Below, piece after piece: positions 18,818-29,846 of a stretch of 53,681 bases of DNA. A program made the position numbers and the translations under genes. Below the pieces are notes generated by a model. That model ran no database searches. It was not told the origin of the DNA and saw only the letters and a list, made by a program, of their open reading frames with translations. The first letter of the stretch is position 1. The number at the start of each line of letters is the position of its first letter. The DNA is from Stenotrophomonas maltophilia (lineage in GTDB: Bacteria > Pseudomonadota > Gammaproteobacteria > Xanthomonadales > Xanthomonadaceae): positions 37,238 to 90,918 of the forward strand of contig NZ_RAVT01000017.1 of the NCBI RefSeq assembly GCF_013464915.1, in the 5' to 3' direction.

Positions 18818-18938
18818 GCCCGGTCCCGGGTGCGACAGGGCGTCGCAGGCACACGGCCGATGGCCGGGCGGGGGCGTACAATGAATGGCTGCGCGAGCCC
18901 CCCGCGTGCCTGTGAATCCGCGCCCCGCGCGGCTGCCC

Positions 18939-20865
<1,927 letters not shown>

Positions 20866-20897
20866 CAATAGCGCCTCGATAGACGGAGGAATGCGCG

Positions 20898-21167
20898 ATG
20901 GGACCCGAACTGGGATGGGTGCAATGGTTGATCTGGGGCATCGGTACGCTGGTGTTCGGCGCCATCATCGTCGGTGTCTTCATCGCCGCCTGGCGGGCCG
21001 GCAAGCGCCCGCCGGAGCAGCTCTCGGCCGCCCGCCACGTGGCCCGTGAGCAGGCCCTGCCGGACAGCGTGCAGGCCGAGCTGGCCGCGCTGAACCAGCG
21101 CAAGGACAACGGCCAGCTGAGCGAGATGGAGTACGAGCAGCAGCGTGCCAAGGTGCTTTCGCGCTGA
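20898..21167 (+). CDS. Small membrane protein with SHOCT-like C-terminus
   Basis: The 89-aa protein has one N-terminal membrane helix (about 8-31, WLIWGIGTLVFGAIIVGVFI) and a cytosolic tail. The tail ends LNQRKDNGQLSEMEYEQQRA, which follows the SHOCT pattern (L..L...G.ISE.EYE..K..LL) closely. SHOCT segments are thought to mediate oligomerisation. GGAGGAATGCGCG precedes the ATG. It is 32 bp after hemB and probably cotranscribed. Confidence 0.8.
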   Translation: MGPELGWVQWLIWGIGTLVFGAIIVGVFIAAWRAGKRPPEQLSAARHVAREQALPDSVQAELAALNQRKDNGQLSEMEYEQQRAKVLSR

Positions 21168-21194
21168 CGGGGCAATGCCCGGGGTCCAATGCCC

Positions 21195-21233
21195 GGGGTC
21201 GGATCCCTTTCCGCAGGAAAGGGCTCTGACCCC
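21195..21233. repeat. ggggtc-headed hairpin, copy 1
   Basis: ggggtc (21195-21200) pairs with gacccc (21228-21233) and ccctttcc pairs with ggaaaggg in between, making an imperfect hairpin of about 39 bp. A related element is at 29688-29727. It lies between convergent genes next to a GTAG palindrome. Confidence 0.75.
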
Positions 21234-21245
21234 TTCGCGGGCACC

Positions 21246-21268
21246 ATCCACGCATGGCGTGGATCTAC
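21246..21268 (-). repeat. GTAG palindrome (atccacgc core)
   Basis: atccacgcatggcgtggat followed by ctac, that is GTAG on the minus strand. It is the same element as at 48792-48814, 48828-48850 and 51052-51074. Its GTAG (positions 21265-21268) contains the TAG stop codon of the beta-propeller gene at 21265. Confidence 0.85.
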
Positions 21269-22128
21269 CGCACGCACCCCGCAACCGCCGCCACCTTCGG
21301 CACGGCCAACCGGTACACGTCCACGCCCCCGGCACGCGGTGCCTTGGCCGCGCTGCTGGCCACCATCATCTCGCCCGGCTTGGCGTTGTCGATCACCGGC
21401 GCGCCGGTCCAGCCGCCGGTCTGGTTGAACGACAGCCCCAGCGGCTGCAGCGCCACGCCACTCCACGCACAGCCGCTGCTCCACACCTGCGCGGCCTCGC
21501 CGCTGCCACGGCTGAACACCACTGCGCCGTCGTTGCCCAGCCAGTCACCGTCGGTCTCGTCGTCGGCGCTGTTCAACGCGCTCAGTGCGCTGGCCGGGCC
21601 ACGCAGGCCCTGCGCATCCAGCGTCGCCACGAACAGGTCCCAGCCGGCGCCACGGCCCTGCTGGCGGGCAAACAACAGCTGCCTGCCATCCGCGCTCAGG
21701 GCCGGCCCGCGCTCTTCCCGGCGACCGCCGTCCCCCGCCAGGGGCTGCGCCTTGCCCACCCGACCATCGGCTTCCACCGCGGCCCGGTACAGCGCCAGCG
21801 CGCCTTCGCGGCCGGCGGCGAACAGCAACCAGTGGCCGTCACGGCTGAAGTAGGGATCACGGGCCTCGCCAGCCACGCCCAGCGCCAGGGCCTGCGCCTG
21901 CTGCCAGCGGCCCTCGACCAGGCGCGCTTCCCACAGGTCCCAGCCGGCCTCACCACGACGCGCGAACACGATGCGCTGGCCGTCGGCGCTGATCGTGGCG
22001 CGGCCCTCGTCGGCGCGGGTCGAGACCACGCCCATGCCTTCGATGCCGTACTCGTTCAACGCCATCGCCACGGGGGCAGAGAGTAGACTGGCGGCAAGCA
22101 CCAGCAGGGGCGGGGTGATGCGCATCAT
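21265..22128 (-). CDS. Exported TolB-like (PD40) beta-propeller protein
   Basis: The 287-aa protein has a signal peptide (about 1-22, ending APVAMA) and repeated PD40/WD40-like strands of the form [23 protein letters not shown] and [11 protein letters not shown], each about 45-60 residues apart. Such propellers are usual in TolB and in peptidase S9 N-termini; no hydrolase domain follows, so it is a stand-alone propeller, perhaps binding protein or cell-wall partners. The start is MMRITPP, and an in-frame ATG one codon later (22125) is possible. The TAG stop is provided by a GTAG palindrome. It is divergent from aroE. Confidence 0.82.
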   Translation of the reverse strand: MMRITPPLLVLAASLLSAPVAMALNEYGIEGMGVVSTRADEGRATISADGQRIVFARRGEAGWDLWEARLVEGRWQQAQALALGVAGEARDPYFSRDGHWLLFAAGREGALALYRAAVEADGRVGKAQPLAGDGGRREERGPALSADGRQLLFARQQGRGAGWDLFVATLDAQGLRGPASALSALNSADDETDGDWLGNDGAVVFSRGSGEAAQVWSSGCAWSGVALQPLGLSFNQTGGWTGAPVIDNAKPGEMMVASSAAKAPRAGGVDVYRLAVPKVAAVAGCVR

Positions 22129-22176
22129 CCGGGTCCGTGCACGAAAGAGCACCAGTCTAGCCAGCTTGAGGATTCC

Positions 22177-23022
22177 ATGACCGACCGTTACGCCGTCTTC
22201 GGACACCCCGTTGCCCACTCGAAGTCGCCGCAGATCCACGCGACGTTCGGTCGCCAGGAAGGCATCGCGGTGGATTACCGCGCGATCGACCTGGCCCCGG
22301 ATGCGTTCCTGGCCGGCCTGGAGGCGTTCGCCGCCGAGGGCGGCGTCGGCGCCAACGTCACCCTGCCGCACAAGGAAACCGCCTTCTCGGCATGCACCAC
22401 GCTGACCGCACGCGCGCGCCGCGCCGGGTCGGTCAACACGCTGCTGCGCAAGGGCGACCGCTGGCACGGTGACACCACCGACGGCATCGGCCTGGTGCGT
22501 GACCTGACCGATCGCCATGGCCTGGACCTGCGCGGCCGCCGCATGCTGCTGATCGGTGCCGGTGGTTCGGCGCGCAGCGTCGCGCCGGCACTGCTTGATG
22601 CCGGCATCACCGAGCTGGTGGTGGTCAACCGCACGCCGGAACGCGCCGATGAACTGATCGATGCGATGGGTGAGCCGGGCCGCGCGATCAGCCGCTATTG
22701 GGAAGACCTGCGTGATCTGGGCGACTTCGAGCTGATCGTCAACGCCACCTCGGCTGGCCGCGACCGTGACGTCGAGTTCAAGCTGCCGCTGTCGCTGGTC
22801 AACTCGATGACCACCGCCGTCGACCTCAACTACGGCGAGGCGGCGATCGCCTTCCTGGCCTGGGCGCGTGCAGCGGAGTGCCGCAACACCGTCGATGGCC
22901 TGGGCATGCTGGTCGAGCAGGCGGCCGAGAGTTTCCTGCAGTGGCACGGTGTGCGCCCGCAGACCGACGAGGTCTACCAGTCGCTGCGCCAGGGCTCGGC
23001 CGTGCTGGCCGGCGAGGACTGA
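22177..23022 (+). CDS. aroE: Shikimate dehydrogenase
   Basis: The 281-aa enzyme reduces 3-dehydroshikimate with NADPH in aromatic amino acid synthesis. The shikimate site is [10 protein letters not shown] at the N-terminus, with catalytic Lys66 (NVTLPHKE) and Asp102 (TTDGIG). The NADP fold has the GAGGSARSV loop and [10 protein letters not shown]. The ATG follows TTGAGGATTCC. The next gene, encoding a membrane protein, begins 3 bp after the stop. It is divergent from the beta-propeller gene with only 48 bp between the starts. Confidence 0.96.
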   Translation: MTDRYAVFGHPVAHSKSPQIHATFGRQEGIAVDYRAIDLAPDAFLAGLEAFAAEGGVGANVTLPHKETAFSACTTLTARARRAGSVNTLLRKGDRWHGDTTDGIGLVRDLTDRHGLDLRGRRMLLIGAGGSARSVAPALLDAGITELVVVNRTPERADELIDAMGEPGRAISRYWEDLRDLGDFELIVNATSAGRDRDVEFKLPLSLVNSMTTAVDLNYGEAAIAFLAWARAAECRNTVDGLGMLVEQAAESFLQWHGVRPQTDEVYQSLRQGSAVLAGED

Positions 23023-23025
23023 TCG

Positions 23026-23379
23026 ATGGACAGCACAACCCTGCTGGTCACGGTGCTGACCATGGTGGGCGTGCGCCTGCCCGTGCTGATCGCATTGTGC
23101 GTGGGCCTGGTCTGGGTGGTCGGCGCACCGCGCGATGCCACCCGCACCGGTGCCCTGGTCGGCCTGCTGCTGTTGCTGTTGGCCAGCCTCGGCGGCATGG
23201 CGGCGGGCATCCTGCCGATGTGGATGGTCCGCAGCGGTGATTTCAGCGCCGTGTCGAGCCTGAGCGCCATCCTCGGCGTGCTGCATTTCGCGCTGGCGAT
23301 GGTCGAGGCCATCGGTGTGGTGCTGGTGGTGTGGGCGCTGGTGCGCCTGCTGCGATTGCGCGGCAACGCAGCGCACTGA
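23026..23379 (+). CDS. Small four-helix membrane protein, 117 aa
   Basis: The protein is hydrophobic with about four membrane segments (near 7-30, 42-64, 75-95 and 88-110, the last two close together). The start lies 3 bp after the aroE stop, so it is cotranscribed with aroE. No family is recognised; the weakly charged loops give little information. A strong hairpin ends the transcript 5 bp after its stop. Confidence 0.7.
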   Translation: MDSTTLLVTVLTMVGVRLPVLIALCVGLVWVVGAPRDATRTGALVGLLLLLLASLGGMAAGILPMWMVRSGDFSAVSSLSAILGVLHFALAMVEAIGVVLVVWALVRLLRLRGNAAH

Positions 23380-23383
23380 CGCG

Positions 23384-23410
23384 CAGGTGACGGCCTCGGG
23401 CCGTCACCTG
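23384..23410 (+). terminator. Terminator hairpin after the aroE operon
   Basis: caggtgacggcc (23384-23395) pairs perfectly with ggccgtcacctg (23399-23410) around a tcg loop: a 12-bp stem. tcctgtcc follows, which is only modestly T-rich. Confidence 0.7.
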
Positions 23411-23534
23411 TCCTGTCCGGTGTGTTCATCCAGCCACCGGGCGTCGCCGCTGCCCCGTTCAGGCAGCCGGCGGCGGCGGAGGTGGCCGGCCATGCGACAA
23501 TGCCCGGCCTGATCCAGCCACGGTAATTCCCGGC

Positions 23535-25637
23535 GTGACCGAAACCGTCGCCGCTCCGCGCATGCTCGATGACGCCTTGAAGGACGCGATCCGCAAGGCG
23601 TACACGACGCTGCAGGCCAATACCCCCGGCTTCTCCACCCGCCGCTCGCAGAGCCAGATGATCGGCGTGGTGTCGCGCGCGCTGTCGAAAAGTGGTGGCG
23701 TGGGCGTGGTCGAGGCGCCCACCGGCGTCGGCAAGAGCCTGGGCTACCTCACCGCGGGCGTGCCGATCGCGCTGGCCAGCAGGAAGAAGCTGGTGATCAG
23801 CACCGGCACCGTGGCGCTGCAGTCGCAGCTGGTCGAGCGCGATATCCCGAATTTCCTCAAGGCCACCGGCCTGGAAGCGACCGTGGCGCTGGCCAAGGGC
23901 CGTACCCGCTACCTGTGCACGCGCAACGCCGCCGAAGCGCAGGGCGAGGGCTCGCAGGGCGGCATGTTCGAGGACGACGCGCCGCTGTTCGACCGGCCGC
24001 TGGCGCCGATCGAGATGGACATCGCCAAGCGCCTGACCGACGCCTTCACCGGCGGCAGCTGGGATGGCGACATCGACAACGCGCCGGAGACCATCAGCCC
24101 CGGCCTGCGCAGCCGCATCACCACGCCGGCTTCGGGCTGCGCCGGGCGCCGTTGTGCCTATTCGGCGCAGTGCGCGGTGCTGCGTTCGCGCAATACGGTG
24201 CGCGACGCACAGATCGTGGTCACCAACCACGCGCTGCTGCTGTCGGCACTGTCGATCGGTGACAGCGACAACGGGCAGCCATTGATCGCGCCGCCGTCGG
24301 ACATGCTGCTGGTGCTGGACGAAGGCCACCATATCGGCAACGTGGCGATCGACCAGGGCGCGGCCAGCCTCGCGCTGGACGAGATGGCCAAGCGCACCGG
24401 TCGTCTGCAGATCCTGATCGCCGGTGCCTACCGCGCGGTCGACAAGGACCGCCTTGGCAACCTGTTGCCGAACGAGGCGATCGAGGTGGCCAGCAACGTG
24501 GCCAAGCAGCTGCGCGCGTTCCGCGACCACATCGAACGGGTGTGGATGCCGGCGCCGGCCGACGAGGAACCGATGTGGCGCGCGGCCAACGGGCGGCTGC
24601 CCGAGGCCTGGCGCGAGCCGATCGAAGCACTGGCCGACGATACCCGCAGCCTCTACAACTGGGCGCATGCCGCCACCGCGCAGGTGGCCAAGGGCAAGCC
24701 GGACGATGCCGCGCGCGAGCGCCTGCAGCGCAACCTGGGCATGGCGCTGGAGATGATCGAGCAGCAGTACAACCTGTGGCAGGCCTGGCGTCGCGAAGAC
24801 AAGGACGGTGCGCCGCCGATGGCGCGCTGGGTCACCGCCACCCGCGACGGCGACCTGGTGCTGCACGGCTCGCCGGTATCGGCCGCGCACGTGCTGCGCA
24901 AGCTGCTGTGGGATGAAGTGGATTCGGTGGTGATGACCTCGGCGACGCTGACCGGCGGCGGTGACTTCCAGTCGCTGGCGATCGACAACGGCATTCCCGA
25001 AGAGGCCGAGATGGTCTCGCTGTCGTCGCCGTTCGACCTGCCCAACCAGGCCGAGCTGATCGTGCCGAAGTTCCCGGTTACCCCGGACGACCGCGAAGGC
25101 CACCCGCGCGAAGTGGCGCGCTACCTGGACACCGAACTGGACTGGGCCAAGGGCTCGATGGTGCTGTTCACCTCGCGCTGGAAGATGGAGAAGGTGGCCG
25201 GCCTGATGTCGGCCGCGCGCCGCAAGCAGGTACTGGTACAGGGCGAGATGTCCAAGACCCGGCTGATCGACGAGCACCTGCGCCGTGTCGCGGCGGGCGA
25301 GGGCTCGGTGCTGTTCGGGCTGAACTCGTTCGGCGAAGGCCTCGACCTGCCGGGCGAAGCCTGCACCACGGTGGTGATCACCCAGGTGCCGTTCGCGGTG
25401 CCGACCGATCCGCAGACCGCCACCCTCAGCGAATGGTTCGAGGGGCGCGGGCTGAATGCCTTCAATCTGATCGCCATTCCGCACGCGCTGCGCACGCTGA
25501 CCCAGTTCGCCGGCCGCCTGATCCGCACCTCCACCGACACCGGCCGCGTGGTCATCCTCGATTCGCGGCTGCTGACCCGCCGCTACGGCAAGCGCATCAT
25601 CGACGCGCTGCCGCCGTTCAAGCGCGTGATCGGCTGA
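23535..25637 (+). CDS. dinG: ATP-dependent DNA helicase DinG
   Basis: This 700-aa XPD-family, iron-sulfur superfamily 2 helicase unwinds DNA and R-loops in 5' to 3' direction during repair. Walker A is APTGVGKS at residues 61-68, the box II variant is DEGHH, and the late motif is QFAGRLIRT. The four iron-sulfur cysteines are Cys128, Cys202, Cys207 and Cys213 with the usual spacing. The start is GTG, at the family-like N-terminus. The length and motifs agree with DinG. It is separated by a hairpin from the aroE operon and ends near a GTAG palindrome. Confidence 0.95.
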   Translation: MTETVAAPRMLDDALKDAIRKAYTTLQANTPGFSTRRSQSQMIGVVSRALSKSGGVGVVEAPTGVGKSLGYLTAGVPIALASRKKLVISTGTVALQSQLVERDIPNFLKATGLEATVALAKGRTRYLCTRNAAEAQGEGSQGGMFEDDAPLFDRPLAPIEMDIAKRLTDAFTGGSWDGDIDNAPETISPGLRSRITTPASGCAGRRCAYSAQCAVLRSRNTVRDAQIVVTNHALLLSALSIGDSDNGQPLIAPPSDMLLVLDEGHHIGNVAIDQGAASLALDEMAKRTGRLQILIAGAYRAVDKDRLGNLLPNEAIEVASNVAKQLRAFRDHIERVWMPAPADEEPMWRAANGRLPEAWREPIEALADDTRSLYNWAHAATAQVAKGKPDDAARERLQRNLGMALEMIEQQYNLWQAWRREDKDGAPPMARWVTATRDGDLVLHGSPVSAAHVLRKLLWDEVDSVVMTSATLTGGGDFQSLAIDNGIPEEAEMVSLSSPFDLPNQAELIVPKFPVTPDDREGHPREVARYLDTELDWAKGSMVLFTSRWKMEKVAGLMSAARRKQVLVQGEMSKTRLIDEHLRRVAAGEGSVLFGLNSFGEGLDLPGEACTTVVITQVPFAVPTDPQTATLSEWFEGRGLNAFNLIAIPHALRTLTQFAGRLIRTSTDTGRVVILDSRLLTRRYGKRIIDALPPFKRVIG

Positions 25638-25646
25638 GGCGCACGG

Positions 25647-25668
25647 GTAGCGCCGGACCATGCCGGCG
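25647..25668. repeat. GTAG palindrome, single (cgccgg core)
   Basis: gtagcgccggaccatgccgg followed by cg. cgccgg and ccggcg pair around a short loop. It lies between the convergent ends of dinG (25637) and the secreted-protein gene (25673). Confidence 0.7.
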
Positions 25669-25672
25669 GATA

Positions 25673-26242
25673 CTAGGCTTCCGGGCAGGATCGGGAGGCC
25701 AACGCGTAGGGTTGGTACATGCAGCGGATCAGTGAATCCACGATCTGCAGTCGCGGTGGCCATGCCGATCGCCGAGCATCGCCCTGCTCACGTGCGCTGC
25801 CTGCGGGCAGCGGGAGTTTCGCCAGCCGCGCACGTGCCCGTTTCAGTGCCGGCAGATCATCATCGAGGAAGGCGATGGTGGCATCGACATAGTGATTCCA
25901 TCCCTCCGGATCGGCACCGTGGGGCGTGTAGGTCAAGCGCATCAGGGCAATGGCAGGATCGCGCTGTCCCGCATCGGCGCGCATCGTTGCCTCATGCCAC
26001 GCCAGCCCGCTATGCCCGGCCGCCTTCGCCTGCTGGCGATAGGCAGCGAACAACTGGGCGATTTCCAGCTGGCAGCCTGCACGCTCGGCCAGCGCGTCCC
26101 AGCCTTGTCCTGGGCCATGGTCAAACGCCTCCGGCGACATCGCCAGCAGCTCGGCGCGATCGTCGAACCGGCAGTCGTCGGCCAGCGCGGGTGTAGAGGC
26201 AACGGTGAGCGCCAACAGCATGGGCACGCGAGCGAAGTTCAT
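25673..26242 (-). CDS. Exported protein of unknown function, 189 aa
   Basis: The protein has a signal peptide (about 1-21, ending TPALA) and a helical mature domain that starts DDCRFDDRAELLAMSPEAFD. Repeated Ala-rich helical segments (AYRQQAKAAGHSGLAWHEAT, IALMRLTYTPHGADPEGWNH, LKRARARLAKLP) resemble TPR-type helices but no family is recognised. Four cysteines are present in the precursor. It is upstream-adjacent to the DUF418 gene on the same strand with a 27-bp gap, so they may be cotranscribed. Confidence 0.75.
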   Translation of the reverse strand: MNFARVPMLLALTVASTPALADDCRFDDRAELLAMSPEAFDHGPGQGWDALAERAGCQLEIAQLFAAYRQQAKAAGHSGLAWHEATMRADAGQRDPAIALMRLTYTPHGADPEGWNHYVDATIAFLDDDLPALKRARARLAKLPLPAGSAREQGDARRSAWPPRLQIVDSLIRCMYQPYALASRSCPEA

Positions 26243-26269
26243 GGCTGTTTCCTGGAGGCCGCGCACACT

Positions 26270-27442
26270 CTAGCGCCGCAACGGCAGCCATCGCCCTTCG
26301 CTGGCGCTGCGCCACAGCCATTCGACCGGCCCGAAACGATGGCCGCGCAGCCACCATGCACTCGCCCACAGCTGTAGCGGGAACACTACTGCAGCCACCA
26401 GCAGCACCGGCCACAATCCATGCCGCGGGCCGATGCCCAGTCCGAAGCCGGCAAACAGTGGTACGCAGATCGCGCTTTGCAGCAGGTAGTTGCTCAGCGC
26501 CATGCGCCCGGCCGGAACGAACACGCGCAGCGCACGTTCGGCCCACGGGCGCAGATAGAGCAGGGCGAAGGTCGCTGCCGCAGCGATGCCCAATGCCAGC
26601 GGCGCAACGCGGTACGACACGCGCAGCAGGTAGCCGGGCACGCCCCCACGCAGCACCGGCCATGCCTGCTTCAGTGCATCGGCATTGGCATCGATCCACA
26701 GGAACGCTGCCGTCAGCAGCAGGCCGCCCAGAGCGATCGAACGCAGCAGCGGCAGGTTTGCCTGCGGCCGCTGCAGCAGGCCGCGACGGCCTGCCCAGTA
26801 GCCCAGCAGGAAGCGACCGAGCACGAAGAACAACAACGCCCAGTTGCTCAGCTTCAGCCACGCCGCCAGCTGCAGGTTGTGCCACCACGCCTGCGCCAGG
26901 CGTCCGTGCTCCAGCGCATCGAGCGCTATGGCGTTCATCTGCGCGCGCGGAGTCAGCAGGGCCACCCATTCGCGTATCCACGGCGACAGCAGCGGAGGCA
27001 GCAACAAGGCAATGAACAGGCCGCTGAACAGCAGGGTGCGATCACCGAGGTGGCGGAACAACGGCAGCAGTAGGCCGACCACGGCATACACCAGCAGGAT
27101 GTCACCCCACCAGAGCAGCACCGAATGCAGCAAACCGATCACCAGCAGCACGGCCATCCGCCGCAGGTGCGCGGACATGCGGCCGGGAACGTTGCCGTCC
27201 ATCTGCATCGCCACGCCCATGCCGAACAGCAGCGAGAACAGGGTGATCGCCTTCATGTCCACCAGCCATTCCATGCCGGTGCGGATGGCATGGTCGAGCG
27301 AGGCACTGGGCAGCGCCTGCTGGGCGGCCTCGGTCATCAGCGCATCGAGCGAGAAGAAGCGCAGGTTGACCAGGAACACGCCGAGCAGCGCGAACCCACG
27401 CAGGGCATCGATGAGAGGTAGGCGCGGTGGGCGTTGGGTCAT
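26270..27442 (-). CDS. DUF418 (YeiB-like) membrane protein
   Basis: The 390-aa inner-membrane protein has about eight to ten helices and the family opening RLPLIDALRGFALLGVFLVN. It continues with the TLFSLLFGMGVAMQMDG block and a C-terminal DUF418 domain with PAGRMALSNYLLQSAICVP. YeiB-like proteins resemble membrane acyltransferases but have no established reaction. The ATG at 27442 was chosen for this opening; an upstream in-frame ATG lies inside a GTAG palindrome and would add an artefactual 17 residues. It probably leads a two-gene transcript with the exported protein gene. Confidence 0.9.
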   Translation of the reverse strand: MTQRPPRLPLIDALRGFALLGVFLVNLRFFSLDALMTEAAQQALPSASLDHAIRTGMEWLVDMKAITLFSLLFGMGVAMQMDGNVPGRMSAHLRRMAVLLVIGLLHSVLLWWGDILLVYAVVGLLLPLFRHLGDRTLLFSGLFIALLLPPLLSPWIREWVALLTPRAQMNAIALDALEHGRLAQAWWHNLQLAAWLKLSNWALLFFVLGRFLLGYWAGRRGLLQRPQANLPLLRSIALGGLLLTAAFLWIDANADALKQAWPVLRGGVPGYLLRVSYRVAPLALGIAAAATFALLYLRPWAERALRVFVPAGRMALSNYLLQSAICVPLFAGFGLGIGPRHGLWPVLLVAAVVFPLQLWASAWWLRGHRFGPVEWLWRSASEGRWLPLRR

Positions 27443-27463
27443 GCCGCGCAGCGTAGCGGATCG

Positions 27464-27540
27464 GTAGTGCCGGCCGCTGGCCGGCAACCTCATTGATGTG
27501 CAGACGCATTGTGCAGACGCCGGCCAGCGGCCGGCACTAC
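27464..27540. repeat. Paired GTAG palindromes, inverted (gccggc core)
   Basis: gtagtgccggccgctggccg (27464-27485 in full) and the reverse-oriented copy ending ccggcactac (27519-27540). It lies between two genes on the minus strand, 22 bp from the DUF418 start and 11 bp from the ilvD stop. Confidence 0.88.
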
Positions 27541-27550
27541 CGCACGGGGG

Positions 27551-29389
27551 TCAATCGCCCAGCAGGGCGGTGTTGCGTACGGCGCCCTTGTCGGCGCTGG
27601 TGGCGAGCAGGGCGTAGGCTTTCAATGCACTGGTGACCTTGCGTGGGCGCGGCGCGTGCGGCTTCCAGCCATGCGCATCGGCGTCGGCGCGGCGCTGGGC
27701 CAGGGTGGCGTCATCCAGCAGCAGATCGATGCGGCGGGTAGGGATGTCGATGCGGATGCGATCGCCATCTTCCACCAGGCCGATGACACCGCCACTGGCG
27801 GCTTCCGGCGAGACGTGGCCGATCGACAGGCCCGACGTACCGCCGGAGAAGCGGCCGTCGGTCAGCAGTGCGCACTGCTTGCCCAGCCCCTTCGACTTCA
27901 GGTAGCTGGTCGGGTACAGCATCTCCTGCATGCCCGGGCCACCCTTCGGGCCCTCGTAGCGGATCACCACCACCTCGCCCGGCTGCACTTCGTCGGCGAG
28001 GATGCCGGCGACGGCGGCATCCTGGCTTTCATAGACGCGCGCGGGGCCTTCGAACACGTGGATCGACTCGTCCACGCCTGCGGTCTTCACCACGCAGCCA
28101 TCGATGGCCAGATTGCCGCGCAACACGGCGAGGCCGCCTTCCAGCGAGTACGCATGCTGCAGCGAACGGATGCAGCCTTCGGCGCGGTCGATGTCCAGCG
28201 TCGGCCAGCGCGTGGCCTGGCTGAAGGCTTCCTGGGTGGGGATGCCGGCCGGACCGGCCTTGAAAAAGGTATGCAGGGTGTCGTTGTCACTGCGCACCAC
28301 GTCCCAGCGTTCCAGCGCGTCGGCCAGGCTGGCGCTGTGCACGGTCGGCACACCGGTATCGAGCAGCCCCGCGCGGTCCAGTTCACCGAGGATGCCGAAC
28401 ACACCGCCGGCGCGGTGCACGTCCTCGATATGGTACTTCGGCGTGTTGGGCGCCACCTTGCATAGCTGCGGCACGCGCCGCGACAGCGCATCGATGTGGG
28501 TCAGGTCGAAGTCGACCTCGGCTTCCTGCGCCGCGGCCAGCAGATGCAGGATGGTGTTGGTGGAACCGCCCATGGCGATATCCAGGGTCATCGCATTGGC
28601 GAACGCGGCCTGGGTGGCGATGCCGCGCGGCAGCGCGCTCGGGTCTTCGCCGCCATACCAGCGATGGCAGAGTTCGACGATCAGGCGGCCGGCGCGGCGG
28701 AACAGCGCTTCGCGGTCGGCATGGGTAGCCAGCGTGGTGCCGTTGCCGGGCAGCGACAGGCCCAGTGCTTCGGTCAGGCAGTTCATCGAGTTGGCGGTGA
28801 ACATGCCCGAGCAGGAGCCGCAGGTGGGGCACGCGCTGCGCTCGAACGCGGCCACCTTCTCGTCGGAGGCACTGTCATCGGCGGCCACCACCATTGCATC
28901 GACCAGGTCCAGCTTGTGCTCGGACAGCTTGGTCTTGCCGGCCTCCATCGGGCCGCCGGAAACGAACACCACCGGGATGTTCAGGCGCAGCGCGGCCATC
29001 AGCATGCCGGGGGTGATCTTGTCGCAGTTGCTGATGCACACCAGTGCGTCGGCGCAGTGTGCGTTGACCATGTATTCCACGGCGTCGGCGATGATCTCGC
29101 GGCTGGGCAGCGAATACAGCATGCCGTCGTGGCCCATCGCGATGCCGTCGTCCACGGCGATGGTGTTGAATTCCTTGGCGACGCCGCCGACCTGCTCGAT
29201 CTCGCGCGCGACCAGCTGGCCGAGATCCTTCAGGTGCACGTGGCCGGGCACGAACTGGGTGAAGGAGTTGGCGATGGCGATGATCGGCTTGTGGAAGTCG
29301 CCGTCCTTCATGCCGGTGGCACGCCACAGGGCGCGGGCGCCGGCCATGTTGCGGCCGGCGGTGGAGGTGCGGGAACGGTATTCGGGCAT
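27551..29389 (-). CDS. ilvD: Dihydroxy-acid dehydratase
   Basis: The 612-aa enzyme dehydrates 2,3-dihydroxy-3-methylbutanoate and its isoleucine-pathway counterpart to the 2-oxo acids. Iron-sulfur ligands are in [10 protein letters not shown] and [10 protein letters not shown]; the substrate/metal stretch KGGPGMQEM and the [15 protein letters not shown] motif near residue 500 are present. The length is standard. The ATG at 29389 begins [20 protein letters not shown], the typical N-terminus. A longer in-frame extension exists without homology. The 457 bp upstream hold repeats, and the downstream end abuts a palindrome pair. Confidence 0.96.
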   Translation of the reverse strand: MPEYRSRTSTAGRNMAGARALWRATGMKDGDFHKPIIAIANSFTQFVPGHVHLKDLGQLVAREIEQVGGVAKEFNTIAVDDGIAMGHDGMLYSLPSREIIADAVEYMVNAHCADALVCISNCDKITPGMLMAALRLNIPVVFVSGGPMEAGKTKLSEHKLDLVDAMVVAADDSASDEKVAAFERSACPTCGSCSGMFTANSMNCLTEALGLSLPGNGTTLATHADREALFRRAGRLIVELCHRWYGGEDPSALPRGIATQAAFANAMTLDIAMGGSTNTILHLLAAAQEAEVDFDLTHIDALSRRVPQLCKVAPNTPKYHIEDVHRAGGVFGILGELDRAGLLDTGVPTVHSASLADALERWDVVRSDNDTLHTFFKAGPAGIPTQEAFSQATRWPTLDIDRAEGCIRSLQHAYSLEGGLAVLRGNLAIDGCVVKTAGVDESIHVFEGPARVYESQDAAVAGILADEVQPGEVVVIRYEGPKGGPGMQEMLYPTSYLKSKGLGKQCALLTDGRFSGGTSGLSIGHVSPEAASGGVIGLVEDGDRIRIDIPTRRIDLLLDDATLAQRRADADAHGWKPHAPRPRKVTSALKAYALLATSADKGAVRNTALLGD

Positions 29390-29504
29390 GGCTGGCGGAA
29401 CGGGCGGGCCGTACGACGTGGGGGTCAGCCGATCATGGACAATTTTTTCGGTTGCTGCTGCAACCACCGGGGAGAGAGCGGCAGGGCTGCACCCTGCACC
29501 CGGG

Positions 29505-29526
29505 GTAGTGCCGGCCGCTGGCCGGC
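29505..29526. repeat. GTAG palindrome, single (gccggc core)
   Basis: gtagtgccggccgctggccg followed by gc. Unlike the other copies with this core, no inverted partner lies within 100 bp. Confidence 0.85.
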
Positions 29527-29561
29527 AACCTCAACAGCAACAGCTGGGCTATCCATGGGAT

Positions 29562-29663
29562 GGCGGGGTGGGTCCGGCTGCGGGGGACGGCGCAAGTACG
29601 TCCATGTAGCCTCGGTCGCGCCATCCATGGCGCTCACGCCCCCGCAACCGGACCCACCCCGCC
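29562..29663. repeat. Large inverted repeat, 27-bp arms
   Basis: The left arm (29562-29588) begins ggcggggtgggtccgg and the right arm (29637-29663) ends ccggacccaccccgcc. The arms are reverse complements with one substitution and one base change near the inner end. A 48-bp loop lies between and contains the smaller palindrome gcgccatccatggcgc. It could form a long hairpin in the ilvD/ygiB-like divergent region. Confidence 0.85.
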
Positions 29664-29687
29664 TTCGACAGTTTCCTGCGATCTGAC

Positions 29688-29727
29688 GGGGTCGGATCCC
29701 GTTGCTGCGCGACGGGCTCTGAACCCC
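29688..29727. repeat. ggggtc-headed hairpin, copy 2
   Basis: ggggtcggatcccgttgctg at the left and gacgggctctgaacccc at the right. It shares the outer ends and the ggatccc/gggctct sides with copy 1 at 21195-21233, while the inner stem differs. It is an imperfect hairpin of about 40 bp. Confidence 0.7.
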
Positions 29728-29846
29728 GATTCCTGATTGGAACGACGAAAATGAAAGTCCGTTCATCTTTCGGACTTTGCCGATTCCGGTTGTTGGCCAG
29801 GATTTGGCATCATTGGGGCATTGATCCGTCGACAGGGCATGAGGCC

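Larger units (their letters stand above)
29390..29846. other. 457-bp gene-free region upstream of ilvD and the YgiB-like gene
   Basis: This divergent intergenic region has no credible gene. It holds two small hairpins near the ilvD start (ggttgc-tgct-gcaacc at 29450-29465 beside a T6 run, and gcaggg-ctgca-ccctgc at 29481-29497), one GTAG palindrome, a 27-bp-arm inverted repeat, and a ggggtc-headed hairpin. The promoters for both genes must lie here but I cannot place them with confidence. Confidence 0.7.

Noticed and set aside
21265..23376. Long N-terminal extension of the beta-propeller gene through aroE
   Set aside because: The extension is opposite aroE and has shadow composition; a clean signal peptide begins at 22128.
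22974..25763. A 929-codon minus-strand open frame opposite dinG
   Set aside because: Shadow frame: Arg/His/Gln-rich, no motifs. dinG on the plus strand has Walker motifs and four iron-sulfur cysteines.
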